Origin: Apostichopus japonicus
Taxonomy: Eukaryota; Echinodermata; Holothuroidea; Aspidochirotida; Stichopodidae
Reading direction: 5' to 3'
Assembly: GCF_037975245.1 (NCBI RefSeq)
Contig: NC_092571.1
Span: 5,912,001-5,976,000, forward strand
Length of the DNA stretch: 64,000 nucleotides
The notes beneath the pieces are model-generated. The model made no database searches. It saw only the letters and a program-made list of their open reading frames with translations, and was not told the origin of the DNA. Positions 9,260-24,000 of the stretch are shown piece by piece. Positions within the stretch are counted from its first letter, which is position 1. Every line of letters begins with the position of its first letter. Position numbers and translations under genes: made by a program.

Positions 9260-11165
9260 TCGGTACCGCACATTCGATTGATCGGTACCGATCATTCGAT
9301 TCATCGGTACCGCACATTCGATTGATCGGTACCGCACATTCGATTGATCGGTACCGCACATTCGATTCATCGGTACGGTACCGAACATTCGATTGTTCGG
9401 TATCGCACATTCGATTGATCGTTACCGCACATTCGATTGATCGGTATCGAACATTCGATTGATCGGTACCGCACATTCGATTGATCGGTATCGCACATTC
9501 GATTGATCGGTACCGCACATATGATTGATCGGTACCGCACATTCGATTGATCGGTACAACACATTCGATTGATCGGTACCGCACATTCGATTGATCGGTA
9601 CCGAACATTCGATTGATCGGTAACGCACATTCGATTGATCGGTACCGCACATTCGACTGATCGGTACCGAACATTCGATTGATCGGTAACGCACATTCGA
9701 TTGATCAGTACCGAACATTCGATTGATCGGTAACGCACATTCGATTGATCGGTACCGAACATTCGATTGATCGGTACCGAACATTCGATTGATCGGTAAC
9801 GCACATTCGATTGATCGGTACCGATCATTCGATTGATCGGTACCGCACATTCGATTGATCGGTACCGCACATTCGATTGATCGGTATCGCATATTCGATT
9901 CATCGGTGTGGTACCGAACATTCGATTGTTCGGTATCGCACATTCGATTGATCGGTACCGAACATTCGATTGATCGGTACCGCACATATGATTGTTCGGT
10001 ACCGCACATTCGATTGATCGGTACCGCACATTCGATTGATCGGTACCGCACATTCGATTGATCGGTAACGAACATTCGATTGATCGGTACCGCACATTCG
10101 ATTGATCGGTATCGAACATTCGATTGATCAATACCGCACATTCGATTGATCCGTACCGCACATTCGATTCATCGGTACCGAACAATCGATTGATCGGTAC
10201 CGCACATTGGATTTATCGGTACCGCACATTCGATTGTTCGGTACCGCACATTCGATTAATCGGTACCGTACATTCGATTGATCGGTACCGAACATTCGAT
10301 TGATCAATACCGCACATTCGATTGATCGGTACCGCACATTCGATTGATCGGTACCGCACATTCGATTGTTCGGTACCGCACATTCGATTTTTCGGTACCG
10401 CACATTCGATTGATCGGTATCGAACATTCGATTGATCGGTACCGCACATTCGATTGATCGGTATCGCACATTCGATTGATCGGTACCGCACATATGATTG
10501 ATCGGTACCGCACATTCGATTGATCGGTACAACACATTCGATTAATCGGTACCGCACATTCGATTGATCGGTACCGAACATTCGATTGATCGGTAACGCA
10601 CATTCGATTGATCGGTACCGCACATTCGATTGATCGGTACCGAACATTCGATTGATCGGTAACGCACATTCGATTGATCGGTACCGAACATTCGATTGAT
10701 CGGTACCGAACATTTGATTGATCGGTAACGCACATTCGATTGATCGGTACCGATCATTCGATTGATCGGTACCGCACATTCGATTGATCGGTACCGATCA
10801 TTCGATTGATCGGTACCGCACATTCGATTCATCGGTACGGTACCGAACATTCGATTGTTCGGTACCGCACATTCGATTGATCGGTACCGCACATTCGATT
10901 GATCGGTACCGCACATTCGAATGATCGGTACCGCACATTCGATTCATCGGTACCGCACATTCGATTGATCGGTACCGCACATTCGATTGTTCGGTACCGC
11001 ACATTCGATTGTTCGGTACCGCACATTCGATTGATCGGTATCGAACATTCGATTGATCGGTACCGCACATTCGATTGATCGGTACCGCACATTCGATATA
11101 TCGGTACCGAACAGTCGATTGATCGGTACCGCACATTCGATTGATCGGTAACGAACATTCGATTG
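9260..11165. repeat. Partial copy 1 of the ~6-kb higher-order repeat
   Basis: The monomer order from about 9,300 matches that from about 14,580 at offset 5,282. After two additional monomers the offset is 5,326, up to about 11,165/16,490. Shared markers include CGGTGTGGTACCG (about 9,904 and 15,186), CATATTCGATTC, GATCCGTACC and the CGGTACGGTACC monomers. Beyond about 11.2 kb the order departs and local 638- and 814-bp duplications take over, so this copy is rearranged. Confidence 0.75.
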
Positions 11166-11599
11166 ATCGGTACCGCACATTCGATTGATCGGTATCGAAC
11201 ATTCGATTGATCAATACCGCACATTCGATTGATCGGTACCGCACATTCGATTCATCGGTACCGAACAATCGATTGATCGGTACCGCACATTCGATTGATC
11301 GGTACCGCACATTCGATTGTTCGGTACCGCACATTCGATTAATCGGTACCGCACATTCGATTGATCGGTACCGAACATTCGATTGTTCGGTACCGCACAT
11401 TCGATTGATCGGTACCGCACATTCGATTGATCGGTACCGCACATTCGATTGTTCGGTACCGCACATTCGATTGTTCGGTACCGCACATTCGATTGATCGG
11501 TATCGACCATTCGTTTGATCGGTACCGCACATTCGATTGATCGGTACCGCACATTCGATATATCCTTACCGAACATTCGATTGATCGGTACCGCACATT

Positions 11600-13132
11600 A
11601 GATTGATCGGTACAACACATTCGATTAATCGGTACCGCACATATGATTGATCGGTACCGCACATTCGATTGATCGGTATCGAACATTCGATTGATCGGTA
11701 CCGCACATTCGATTGATCGGTACCGCACATTCGATATATCGGTACCGAACATTCGATTGATCGGTACCGCACATTCGATTGATCGGTAACGAACATTCGA
11801 TTGATCGGTACCGCACATTCGATTGATCGGTATCGAACATTCGATTGATCAATACCGCACATTCGATTGATCGGTACCGCACATTCGATTCATCGGTACC
11901 GAACAATCGATTGATCGGTACCGCACATTCGATTGATCGGTACCGCACATTCGATTGTTCGGTACCGCACATTCGATTAATCGGTACCGCACATTCGATT
12001 GATCGGTACCGAACATTCGATTGATCAATACCGCACATTCGATTGATCGGTACCGCACATTCGATTGATCGGTACCGCACATTCGATTGTTCGGTACCGA
12101 ACATTCGATTGTTCGGTACCGCACATTCGATTGATCGGTATCGACCATTCGTTTGATCGGTACCGCACATTCGATTGATCGGTACCGCACATTCGATATA
12201 TCGGTACCGAACATTCGATTGATCGGTACCGCACATTAGAATGATCGGTATCGCACATTCGATTAATCGGTACCGCACATATGATTGATCGGTACCGAAC
12301 ATTCGATTGATCGGTATCGCACATTCGATTCATCGGTACCGAACATTCGATTGATCGGTACCGCACATTCGATATATCGGTACCGAACATTCGATTGATC
12401 GGTACCGCACATTAGATTGATCGGTATCGCACATTCGATTAATCGGTACCGCACATATGATTGATCGGTACCGCACATTCGATTGATCGGTATCGAACAT
12501 TCGATTGATCGGTACCGCACATTCGATTGATCGGTACCGCACATTCGATATATCGGTACCGAACATTCGATTGATCGGTACCGCACATTCGATTGATCGG
12601 TAACGAACATTCGATTGATCGGTACCGCACATTCGATTGATCGGTATCGAACATTCGATTGATCAATACCGCACATTCGATTGATCGGTACCGCACATTC
12701 GATTCATCGGTACCGAACAATCGATTGATCGGTACCGCACATTCGATTGATCGGTACCGCACATTCGATTGTTCGGTACCGCACATTCGATTAATCGGTA
12801 CCGCACATTCGATTGATCGGTACCGAACATTCGATTGATCAATACCGCACATTCGATTGATCGGTACCGCACATTCGATTGATCGGTACCGCACATTCGA
12901 TTGTTCGGTACCGAACATTCGATTGTTCGGTACCGCACATTCGATTGATCGGTATCGACCATTCGTTTGATCGGTACCGCACATTCGATTGATCGGTACC
13001 GCACATTCGATATATCGGTACCGAACATTCGATTGATCGGTACCGCACATTAGATTGATCGGTATCGCACATTCGATTAATCGGTACCGCACATATGATT
13101 GATCGGTACCGAACATTCGATTGATCGGTATC
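11600..13132. repeat. 814-bp tandem duplication (37 monomers)
   Basis: About 11,600-12,318 recurs at about 12,414-13,132, offset 814 = 37 x 22. Shared marks are GGTATCGACCATTCGTTTG (12,129 and 12,943), the CAATACC monomers at about 12,026 and 12,840, and the GATATATCGG monomers. A further related stretch at 11,211-11,576 lies 638 bp (29 monomers) before 11,849-12,214, so this section grew by more than one duplication. Confidence 0.8.
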
Positions 13133-14959
13133 GAACATTCGATTGATCGGTACCGCACATTCGATTGATCGGTACCGCACATATGATTGATCGGTACCGA
13201 ACATTCGATTGATCGGTAACGCACATTCGATTGATCGGTACCGCACATTCGATTGATCGGTACCGCACATTCGATTCATCGGTACCGCACATTCGATTGA
13301 TCGGTACCGAACATTCGATTGATCGGTACCGCACATTCGATTGATCGGTACCGCACATTCGATTGATCGGTACGGTACCGAACATTCGATTGATCGGTAA
13401 CGCACATTCGATTGATCGGTACCGAACATTCGATTGATCGGTAACGCACATTCGATTGATCGGTACCGAACATTCGATGGATCGGTAACGAACATTCGAT
13501 TGATCGGTACCGAACATTCGATTGATCGGTACCGAACATTCGATTGATCGGTAACGCACATTCGATTGATCGGTACCGATCATTCGATTGATCGGTACCG
13601 CACATTCGATTGATCGGTACCGCACATTTGATTGATCGGTACCGCACATTCGATTCATCGGTACGGTACCGAACATTCGATTGTTCGGTATCGCACATTC
13701 GATTGATCGGTACCGCACATTCGATTGATCGGTACCGCACATTCGATTCATCGGTACCGAACAATCGATTGATCGGTACCGCACATTCGATTGATCGGTA
13801 CCGCACATATGATTGTTCGGTACCGCACATTCGATTGATCGGTACCGCACATTCGATTGATCGGTACCGCACATTCGATTGATCGGTACCGCACATTCGA
13901 TTGATCGGTAACGAACATTCGATTGATCGGTACCGCACATTCGATTGATCGGTATCGAACATTCGATTGATCAATACCGCACATTCGATTGATCGGTACC
14001 GCACATTCGATTCATCGGTACCGAACAATCGATTGATCGGTACCGCACATTCGATTGATCGGTACCGAACATTCGATTGATCGGTAACGCACATTCGATT
14101 GATCGGTACCGAACATTCGATTTATCGGTACCGCACATTCGATTGTTCGGTACCGCACATTCGATTGTTCGGTACCGCACATTCGATTGATCGGTATCGA
14201 ACATTCGATTGATCGGTACCGCACATTCGATTGATCGGTATTGCACATTCGATTGATCGGTACCGCACATATGATTGATCGGTACCGCACATTCGATTGA
14301 TCGGTACAACACATTCGATTGATCGGTACCGAACATTCGATTGATCGGTAACGCACATTCGATTGATCGGTACCGCACATTCGATTGATCGGTACCGAAC
14401 ATTCGATGATCGGTAACGCACATTCGATTGATCGGTACCGAACATTCGATTGATCGGTAACGCACATTCGATTGATCGGTACCGAACATTCGAATGATCG
14501 GTACCGAACATTCGATTGATCGGTACCGCACATTCGATTGATCGGTACCGATCATTCGATTGATCGGTACCGCACATTCGATTGATCGGTACCGCACATT
14601 CGATTGATCGGTACCGCACATTCGATTGATCGGTACCGCACATTCGATGCATCGGTACGGTACCGAACATTCGATTGTTCGGTATCGCACATTCGATTGA
14701 TCGGTACCGCACATTCGATTGATCGGTATCGAACATTCGATTGATCGGTACCGCACATTCGATTGATCGGTATCGCACATTCGATTGATCGGTACCGCAC
14801 ATATGATTGATCGGTACCGCACATTCGATTGATCGGTACAACACATTCGATTGATCGGTACCGCACATTCGATTGATCGGTACCGAACATTCGATTGATC
14901 GGTAACGCACATTCGATTGATCGGTACCGCACATTCGATTGATCGGTACCGAACATTCG

Positions 14960-17900
14960 ATTGATCGGTAACGCACATTCGATTGATCGGTACCGAACAT
15001 TCGATTGATCGGTAACGCACATTCGATTGATCGGTAACGAACATTCGATTGATCGGTACCGAACATTCGATTGATCGGTAACGCACATTCGATTGATCGG
15101 TACCGATCATTCGATTGATCGGTACCGCACATTCGATTGATCGGTACCGCACATTCGATTGATCGGTATCGCATATTCGATTCATCGGTGTGGTACCGAA
15201 CATTCGATTGTTCGGTATCGCACATTCGATTGATCGGTACCGCACATTCGATTGATCGGTACCGAACATTCGATTCATCGGTACCGAACATTCGATTGAT
15301 CGGTACCGCACATATGATTGTTCGGTACCGCACACTCGATTGATCGGTACCGCACATTCGATTGATCGGTACCGCACATTCGATTGATTGGTAACGAACA
15401 TTCGATTGATCGCTACCGCACATTCGATTGATCGGTATCGAACATTCGATTGATCAATACCGCACATTCGATTGATCCGTACCGCACATTCGATTGATCG
15501 GTACCGAACAATCGATTGATCGGTACCGCACATTGGATTTATCGGTACCGCACATTCGATTGTTCGGTACCGCACATTCGATTAATCGGTACCGCACATT
15601 CGATTGATCGGTACCGAACATTCGATTGATCAATACCGCACATTCGATTGATCGGTACCGCACATTCGATTGATCGGTACCGCACATTCGATTGTTCGGT
15701 ACCGCACATTCGATTGTTCGGTACCGCACATTCGATTGATCGGTATCGAACATTCGATTGATCGGTACCGCACATTCGATTAATCGGTATCGCATATTCG
15801 ATTGATCGGTACCGCACATATGATTGATCGGTACCGCACATTCGATTGATCGGTACCGATCATTCGATTAATCGGTACCGCACATTCGATTGATCGGTAC
15901 CGAACATTCGATTGATCGGTAACGCACATTCGATTGATCGGTACCGCACATTCGATTGATCGGTACCGAACATTCGATTGATCGGTAACGCACATTCGAT
16001 TGATCGGTACCGAACATTCGATTGATCGGTACCGAACATTCGATTGATCGGTAACGCACATTCGATTGATCGGTACCGATCATTCGATTGATCGGTACCG
16101 CACATTCGATTGATCGGTACCGATCATTCGATTGATCGGTACCGCACATTCGATTCATCGGTACGGTACCGAACATTCGATTGTTCGGTACCGAACATTC
16201 GATTGATCGGTACCGCACATTCGATTGATCGGTACCGCACATTCGAATGATCGGTACCGCACATTCGATTCATCGGTACCGCACATTCGATTGATCGGTA
16301 CCGCACATTCGATTGTTCGGTACCGCACATTCGATTGTTCGGTACCGCACATTCGATTGATCGGTATCGAACATTCGATTGATCGGTACCGCACATTCGA
16401 TTGATCGGTACCGCACATTCGATATATCGGTACCGAACATTCGATTGATCGGTACCGCACATTCGATTGATCGGTAACGAACATTCGATTGATCAATACC
16501 GCACATTCGATTGATCGGTACCGCACATTCGATTCATCGGTACCGAACAATCGATTGATCGGTACCGAACAATCGATTGATCGGTACCGCACATTCGAAT
16601 GATCGGTACCGCACATTCGATTGTTCGGTACCGCACATTCGATTAATCGGTACCGCACATTCGATTGATCGGTACCGAACATTCGATTGATCAATACCGC
16701 ACATTCGATTGATCGGTACCGCACATTCGATTGATCGGTACCGCACATTCGATTGTTCGGTACCGCACATTCGATTGTTCGGTACCGCACATTCGATTGA
16801 TCGGTATCGACCATTCGTTTGATCGGTACCGCACATTCGATTGATCGGTACCGCACATTCGATATATCGGTACCGAACAATCGAATGTTCGGTACCGCAC
16901 ATTCGATTGATCGGTATCGACCATTCGTTTGATCGGTACCGCACATTCGATTGATCGGTACCGCACATTCGATATATCGGTACCGAACATTCGATTGATC
17001 GGTACCGCACATTAGATTGATCGGTACCGCACATTCGATTGATCGGTACCGAACATTCGATTGATCGGTACCGAACATTCGATTGATCGGTAACGCACAT
17101 TCGATTGATCGGTACCGAACATTCGATTGATCGGTAACGCACATTCGATTGATCGGTACCGAACATTCGATTGATCGGTAACGCACATTCGATTGATCGG
17201 TACCGATCATTCGATTGATCGGTACCGCACATTCGATTGATCGGTACCGAACATTCGATTGATCGGTACCGCACATTCGATTGATCGGTATCTAACATTC
17301 GATTGATCGGTACCGCACATTCGATTGATCGGTACCGCACATTCGATTGATCGGTACCGCACATATGATTGATCGGTACCGCACATTCGATTGATCGGTA
17401 CAACACATTCGATTGATCGGTACCGCACATTCGATTGATCGGTACCGAACATTCGATTGATCGGTACCGCACATTCGATTGATCGGTACCGAACATTCGA
17501 TTGATCGGTAACGCACATTCGATTGATCGGTACCGAACATTCGATTGATCGGTAACGCACATTCGATTGATCGGTACCGAACATTCGATTGATCGGTACC
17601 GAACATTCGATTGATCGGTAACGCACATTCGATTGATCGGTACCGATCATTCGATTGATCGGTACCGCACATTCGATAGATCGGTACCGCACATTCGATT
17701 GATCGGTATCGCACATTCGATTCATCGGTGTGGTACCGAACATTCGATTGTTCGGTATCGCACATTCGATTGATCGGTACCGCACATTCGATTGATCGGT
17801 ACCGCACATTCGATTCATCGGTACCGAACAATCGATTGATCGGAACCGCACATTCGATTGATCGGTACCGCACATATGATTGTTCGGTACCGCACATTCG

Positions 17901-20900
17901 ATTGATCGGTACCGCACATTCGATTGATCGGTACCGCACATTCGATTGATCGGTAACGAACATTCGATTGATCGGTACCGCACATTCGATTGATCGGTAT
18001 CGAACATTCGATTGATCAATACCGCACATTCGATTGATCGGTACCGCACATTCGATTCATCGGTACCGAACAATCGATTGATCGGTACCGCACATTGGAT
18101 TTATCGGTACCGCACATTCGATTGTTCGGTACCGCACATTCGATTAATCGGTACCGCACATTCGATTGATCGGTACCGAACATTCGATTGATCAATACCG
18201 CACATTCGATTGATCGGTACCGCACATTCGATTGATCGGTACCGCACATTCGATTGTTCGGTACCGCACATTCGATTGTTCGGTACCGCACATTCGATTG
18301 ATCGGTATCGAACATTCGATTGATCGGTACCGCACATTCGATTGATCGGTACCGAACATTCGATTGATCAATACCGCACATTCGATTGATCGGTACCGAA
18401 CATTCGATTGATCGGTAACGCACATTCGATTGATCGGTACCGAACATTCGATTGATCGGTAACGCACATTCGATTGATCGGTACCGAACATTCGATTGAT
18501 CGGTACCGAACATTCGATTGATCGGTAACGCACATTCGATTGATCGGTACCGATCATTCGATTGATCGGTACCGCACATTCGATAGATCGGTACCGCACA
18601 TTCGATTGATCGGTATCGCACATTCGATTCATCGGTGTGGTACCGAACATTCGATTGTTCGGTATCGCACATTCGATTGATCGGTACCGCACATTCGATT
18701 GATCGGTACCGCACATTCGATTCATCGGTACCGAACAATCGATTGATCGGAACCGCACATTCGATTGATCGGTACCGCACATATGATTGTTCGGTACCGC
18801 ACATTCGATTGATCGGTACCGCACATTCGATTGATCGGTACCGCACATTCGATTGATCGGTAACGAACATTCGATTGATCGGTACCGCACATTCGATTGA
18901 TCGGTATCGAACATTCGATTGATCAATACCGCACATTCGATTGATCGGTACCGCACATTCGATTCATCGGTACCGAACAATCGATTGATCGGTACCGCAC
19001 ATTGGATTTATCGGTACCGCACATTCGATTGTTCGGTACCGCACATTCGATTAATCGGTACCGCACATTCGATTGATCGGTACCGAACATTCGATTGATC
19101 AATACCGCACATTCGATTGATCGGTACCGCACATTCGATTGATCGGTACCGCACATTCGATTGTTCGGTACCGCACATTCGATTGTTCGGTACCGCACAT
19201 TCGATTGATCGGTATCGAACATTCGATTGATCGGTACCGCACATTCGATTGATCGGTATCGCACATTCGATTGATCGGTACCGCACATATGATTGATCGG
19301 TACCGCACATTCGATTGATCGGTACAACACATTCGATTGATCGGTACCGCACATTCGATTGATCGGTACCGAACATTCGATTGATCGGTACCGCACATTC
19401 GATTGATCGGTACCGATCATTCGATTGATCGGTACCGCACATTCGATTCATCGGTACGGTACCGAACATTCGATTGTTCGGTACCGCACATTCGATTGAT
19501 CGGTACCGCACATTCGATTGATCGGTACCGCACATTCGAATGATCGGTACCGCACATTCGATTCATCGGTACCGCACATTCGATTGATCGGTACCGCACA
19601 TTCGATTGTTCGGTACCGCACATTCGATTGATCGGTACCGCACATTCGATTGATCGGTATCGAACATTCGATTGATCGGTACCGCACATTCGATTGATCG
19701 GTACCGCACATTCGATATATCGGTACCGAACATTCGATTGATCGGTACCGCACATTCGATTGATCGGTAACGAACATTCGATTGATCGGTACCGCACATT
19801 CGATTGATCGGTATCGAACATTTGATTGATCAATACCGCACATTCGATTGATCGGTACCGCACATTCGATTCATCGGTACCGAACAATCGATTGATCGGT
19901 ACCGCACATTCGATTGATCAATACCGCACATTCGATTGATCGGTACCGCACATTCGATTCATCGGTACCGAACAATCGATTGATCGGTACCGCACATTCG
20001 ATTGATCGGTACCGCACATTCGATTGTTCGGTACCGCACATTCGATTAATCGGTACCGCACATTCGATTGATCGGTACCGCACATTCGATTGATCGGTAC
20101 CGCACATTCGATTGTTCGGTACCGCACATTCGATTGTTCGGTACCGTACATTCGATTGATCGGTATCGAAAATTCGATTGATCGGTACCGCACATATGAT
20201 TGATCGGTACCGCACATTCGATTGATCGGTACCGCACATTCGATTGATCGGTACCGCACATTCGATTGATCGGTATCGAACATTCGATTGATCGGTACCG
20301 CACATTCGATTGATCGGTACCGCACATTCGATATATCGGTACCGAACATTCGATTGATCGGTACCGCACATTAGATTGATCGGTATCGCACATTCGATTG
20401 ATCGGTACCGCACATATGATTGATCGGTACCGAACATTCGATTGATCGGTATCGAACATTCGATTGATCGGTACCGCACATTCGATTGATCGGTACCGCA
20501 CATATGATTGATCGGTACCGATCATTCGATTGATCGGTAAGGCACATTCGATTGATCGGTACCGCACATTCGATTGATCGGTACCGCACATTCGATTGAT
20601 CGGTACCGCACATTCGATTGATCGGTACGGTACCGCACATTCGATTGTTCGGTATCGCACATTAGTTGATCGGTACCGCACATTCGATTGATCTCTACCG
20701 CACATTCGATTGATCGGTACCGCACATTCGATTGATCGGTACCGCACATTCGATTGATCGGTACCGCACATTCGATTGTTCGGTACCGCACATTCGATTG
20801 TTCGGTACCGTACATTCGATTGATCGGTATCGAACATTCGATTGATCGGTACCGAACATTCGATTGATCGGTAACGCACATTCGATTGATCGGGACCGAA

Positions 20901-21016
20901 CATTCGATTGATCGGTACCGCACATTCGATTGATGTGTACCGCATATATGATTAATCGGTACCGCACATTCGATTGATCGGTACCGAACATTCGATTGAT
21001 CAATACCGCACATTCG
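14960..21016. repeat. Copy 2 of the ~6-kb higher-order repeat (6,057 bp)
   Basis: It abuts copy 3, which begins at 21,017. Offsets between equivalent sites are 6,057 (for example 15,137 and 21,194; 16,270 and 22,327), then 6,898 (17,728 and 24,626), then 5,991 (18,923 and 24,914; 20,046 and 26,037). Three events explain the shifts exactly: +951 (tandem duplication in copy 3), -110 (five monomers near 16,870-16,980 present only here), and -907 (tandem duplication present only here). 6,057 + 951 - 110 - 907 = 5,991. Confidence 0.9.
17463..19257. repeat. 907-bp tandem duplication inside copy 2
   Basis: About 17,463-18,350 recurs at about 18,370-19,257. The offset is 907 = 40 x 22 + 27, the 27-bp monomer being the CGGTGTGGTACCG variant (about 17,727 and 18,634). 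Both copies include the string that forms the empty equivalent of the LINE insertion site (17,917 and 18,824). Copy 3 has only one version, at about 24.6-25.2 kb. Confidence 0.88.
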
Positions 21017-24000
21017 ATTGATCGGTAACGCACATTCGATTGATCGGTACCGAACATTCGATTGATCGGTAACGCACATTCGATTGATCGGTACCGAACA
21101 TTCGATTGATCGGTACCGAACATTCGATTGATCGGTAACGCACATTCGATTGATCGGTACCGATCATTCGATTGATCGGTACCGCACATTCGATTGATCG
21201 GTACCGCACATTCGATTGATCGGTATCGCATATTCGATTCATCGGTGTGGTACCGAACATTCGATTGTTCGGTATCGCACATTCGATTGATCGGTACCGC
21301 ACATTCGATTGATCGGTACCGCACATTCGATTCATCGGTACCGAACATTCGATTGATCGGTACCGCACATATGATTGTTCGGTACCGCACACTCGATTGA
21401 TCGGTACCGCACATTCGATTGATCGGTACCGCACATTCGATTGATTGGTAACGAACATTCGATTGATCGCTACCGCACATTCGATTGATCGGTATCGAAC
21501 ATTCGATTGATCAATACCGCACATTCGATTGATCCGTACCGCACATTCGATTGATCGGTACCGAACAATCGATTGATCGGTACCGCACATTGGATTTATC
21601 GGTACCGCACATTCGATTGTTCGGTACCGCACATTCGATTAATCGGTACCGCACATTCGATTGATCGGTACCGAACATTCGATTGATCAATACCGCACAT
21701 TCGATTGATCGGTACCGCACATTCGATTGATCGGTACCGCACATTCGATTGTTCGGTACCGCACATTCGATTGTTCGGTACCGCACATTCGATTGATCGG
21801 TATCGAACATTCGATTGATCGGTACCGCACATTCGATTAATCGGTATCGCACATTCGATTGATCGGTACCGCACATATGATTGATCGGTACCGCACATTC
21901 GATTGATCGGTACCGATCATTCGATTAATCGGTACCGCACATTCGATTGATCGGTACCGAACATTCGATTGATCGGTAACGCACATTCGATTGATCGGTA
22001 CCGCACATTCGATTGATCGGTACCGAACATTCGATTGATCGGTAACGCACATTCGATTGATCGGTACCGAACATTCGATTGATCGGTACCGAACATTCGA
22101 TTGATCGGTAACGCACATTCGATTGATCGGTACCGATCATTCGATTGATCGGTACCGCACATTCGATTGATCGGTACCGATCATTCGATTGATCGGTACC
22201 GCACATTCGATTCATCGGTACGGTACCGAACATTCGATTGTTCGGTACCGAACATTCGATTGATCGGTACCGCACATTCGATTGATCGGTACCGCACATT
22301 CGAATGATCGGTACCGCACAATCGATTCATCGGTACCGCACATTCGATTGATCGGTACCGCACATTCGATTGTTCGGTACCGCACATTCGATTGTTCGGT
22401 ACCGCACATTCGATTGATCGGTATCGAACATTCGATTGATCGGTACCGCACATTCGATTGATCGGTACCGCACATTCGATATATCGGTACCGAACATTCG
22501 ATTGATCGGTACCGCACATTCGATTGATCGGTAACGAACATTCGATTGATCAATACCGCACATTCGATTGATCGGTACCGCACATTCGATTCATCGGTAC
22601 CGAACAATCGATTGATCGGTACCGAACAATCGATTGATCGGTACCGCACATTCGAATGATCGGTACCGCACATTCGATTGTTCGGTACCGCACATTCGAT
22701 TAATCGGTACCGCACATTCGATTGATCGGTACCGAACATTCGATTGATCAATACCGCACATTCGATTGATCGGTACCGCACATTCGATTGATCGGTACCG
22801 CACATTCGATTGTTCGGTACCGCACATTCGATTGTTCGGTACCGCACATTCGATTGATCGGTATCGACCATTCGTTTGATCGGTACCGCACATTCGATTG
22901 ATCGGTACCGAACATTCGATTGATCGGTAACGCACATTCGATTGATCGGTACCGCACATTCGATTGATCGGTACCGAACATTCGATTGATCGGTAACGCA
23001 CATTCGATTGATCGGTACCGAACATTCGATTGATCGGTACCGAACATTCGATTGATCGGTAACGCACATTCGATTGATCGGTACCGATCATTCGATTGAT
23101 CGGTACCGCACATTCGATTGATCGGTACCGATCATTCGATTGATCGGTACCGCACATTCGATTCATCGGTACGGTACCGAACATTCGATTGTTCGGTACC
23201 GAACATTCGATTGATCGGTACCGCACATTCGATTGATCGGTACCGCACATTCGAATGATCGGTACCGCACAATCGATTCATCGGTACCGCACATTCGATT
23301 GATCGGTACCGCACATTCGATTGTTCGGTACCGCACATTCGATTGTTCGGTACCGCACATTCGATTGATCGGTATCGAACATTCGATTGATCGGTACCGC
23401 ACATTCGATTGATCGGTACCGCACATTCGATATATCGGTACCGAACATTCGATTGATCGGTACCGCACATTCGATTGATCGGTAACGAACATTCGATTGA
23501 TCAATACCGCACATTCGATTGATCGGTACCGCACATTCGATTCATCGGTACCGAACAATCGATTGATCGGTACCGAACAATCGATTGATCGGTACCGCAC
23601 ATTCGAATGATCGGTACCGCACATTCGATTGTTCGGTACCGCACATTCGATTAATCGGTACCGCACATTCGATTGATCGGTACCGAACATTCGATTGATC
23701 AATACCGCACATTCGATTGATCGGTACCGCACATTCGATTGATCGGTACCGCACATTCGATTGTTCGGTACCGCACATTCGATTGTTCGGTACCGCACAT
23801 TCGATTGATCGGTATCGACCATTCGTTTGATCGGTACCGCACATTCGATTGATCGGTACCGCACATTCGATTGATCGGTACCGCACATTCGATATATCGG
23901 TACCGAACATTCGATTGATCGGTACCGCACATTAGATTGATCGGTACCGCACATTCGATTGATCGGTACCGAACATTCGATTGATCGGTAACGCACATTC

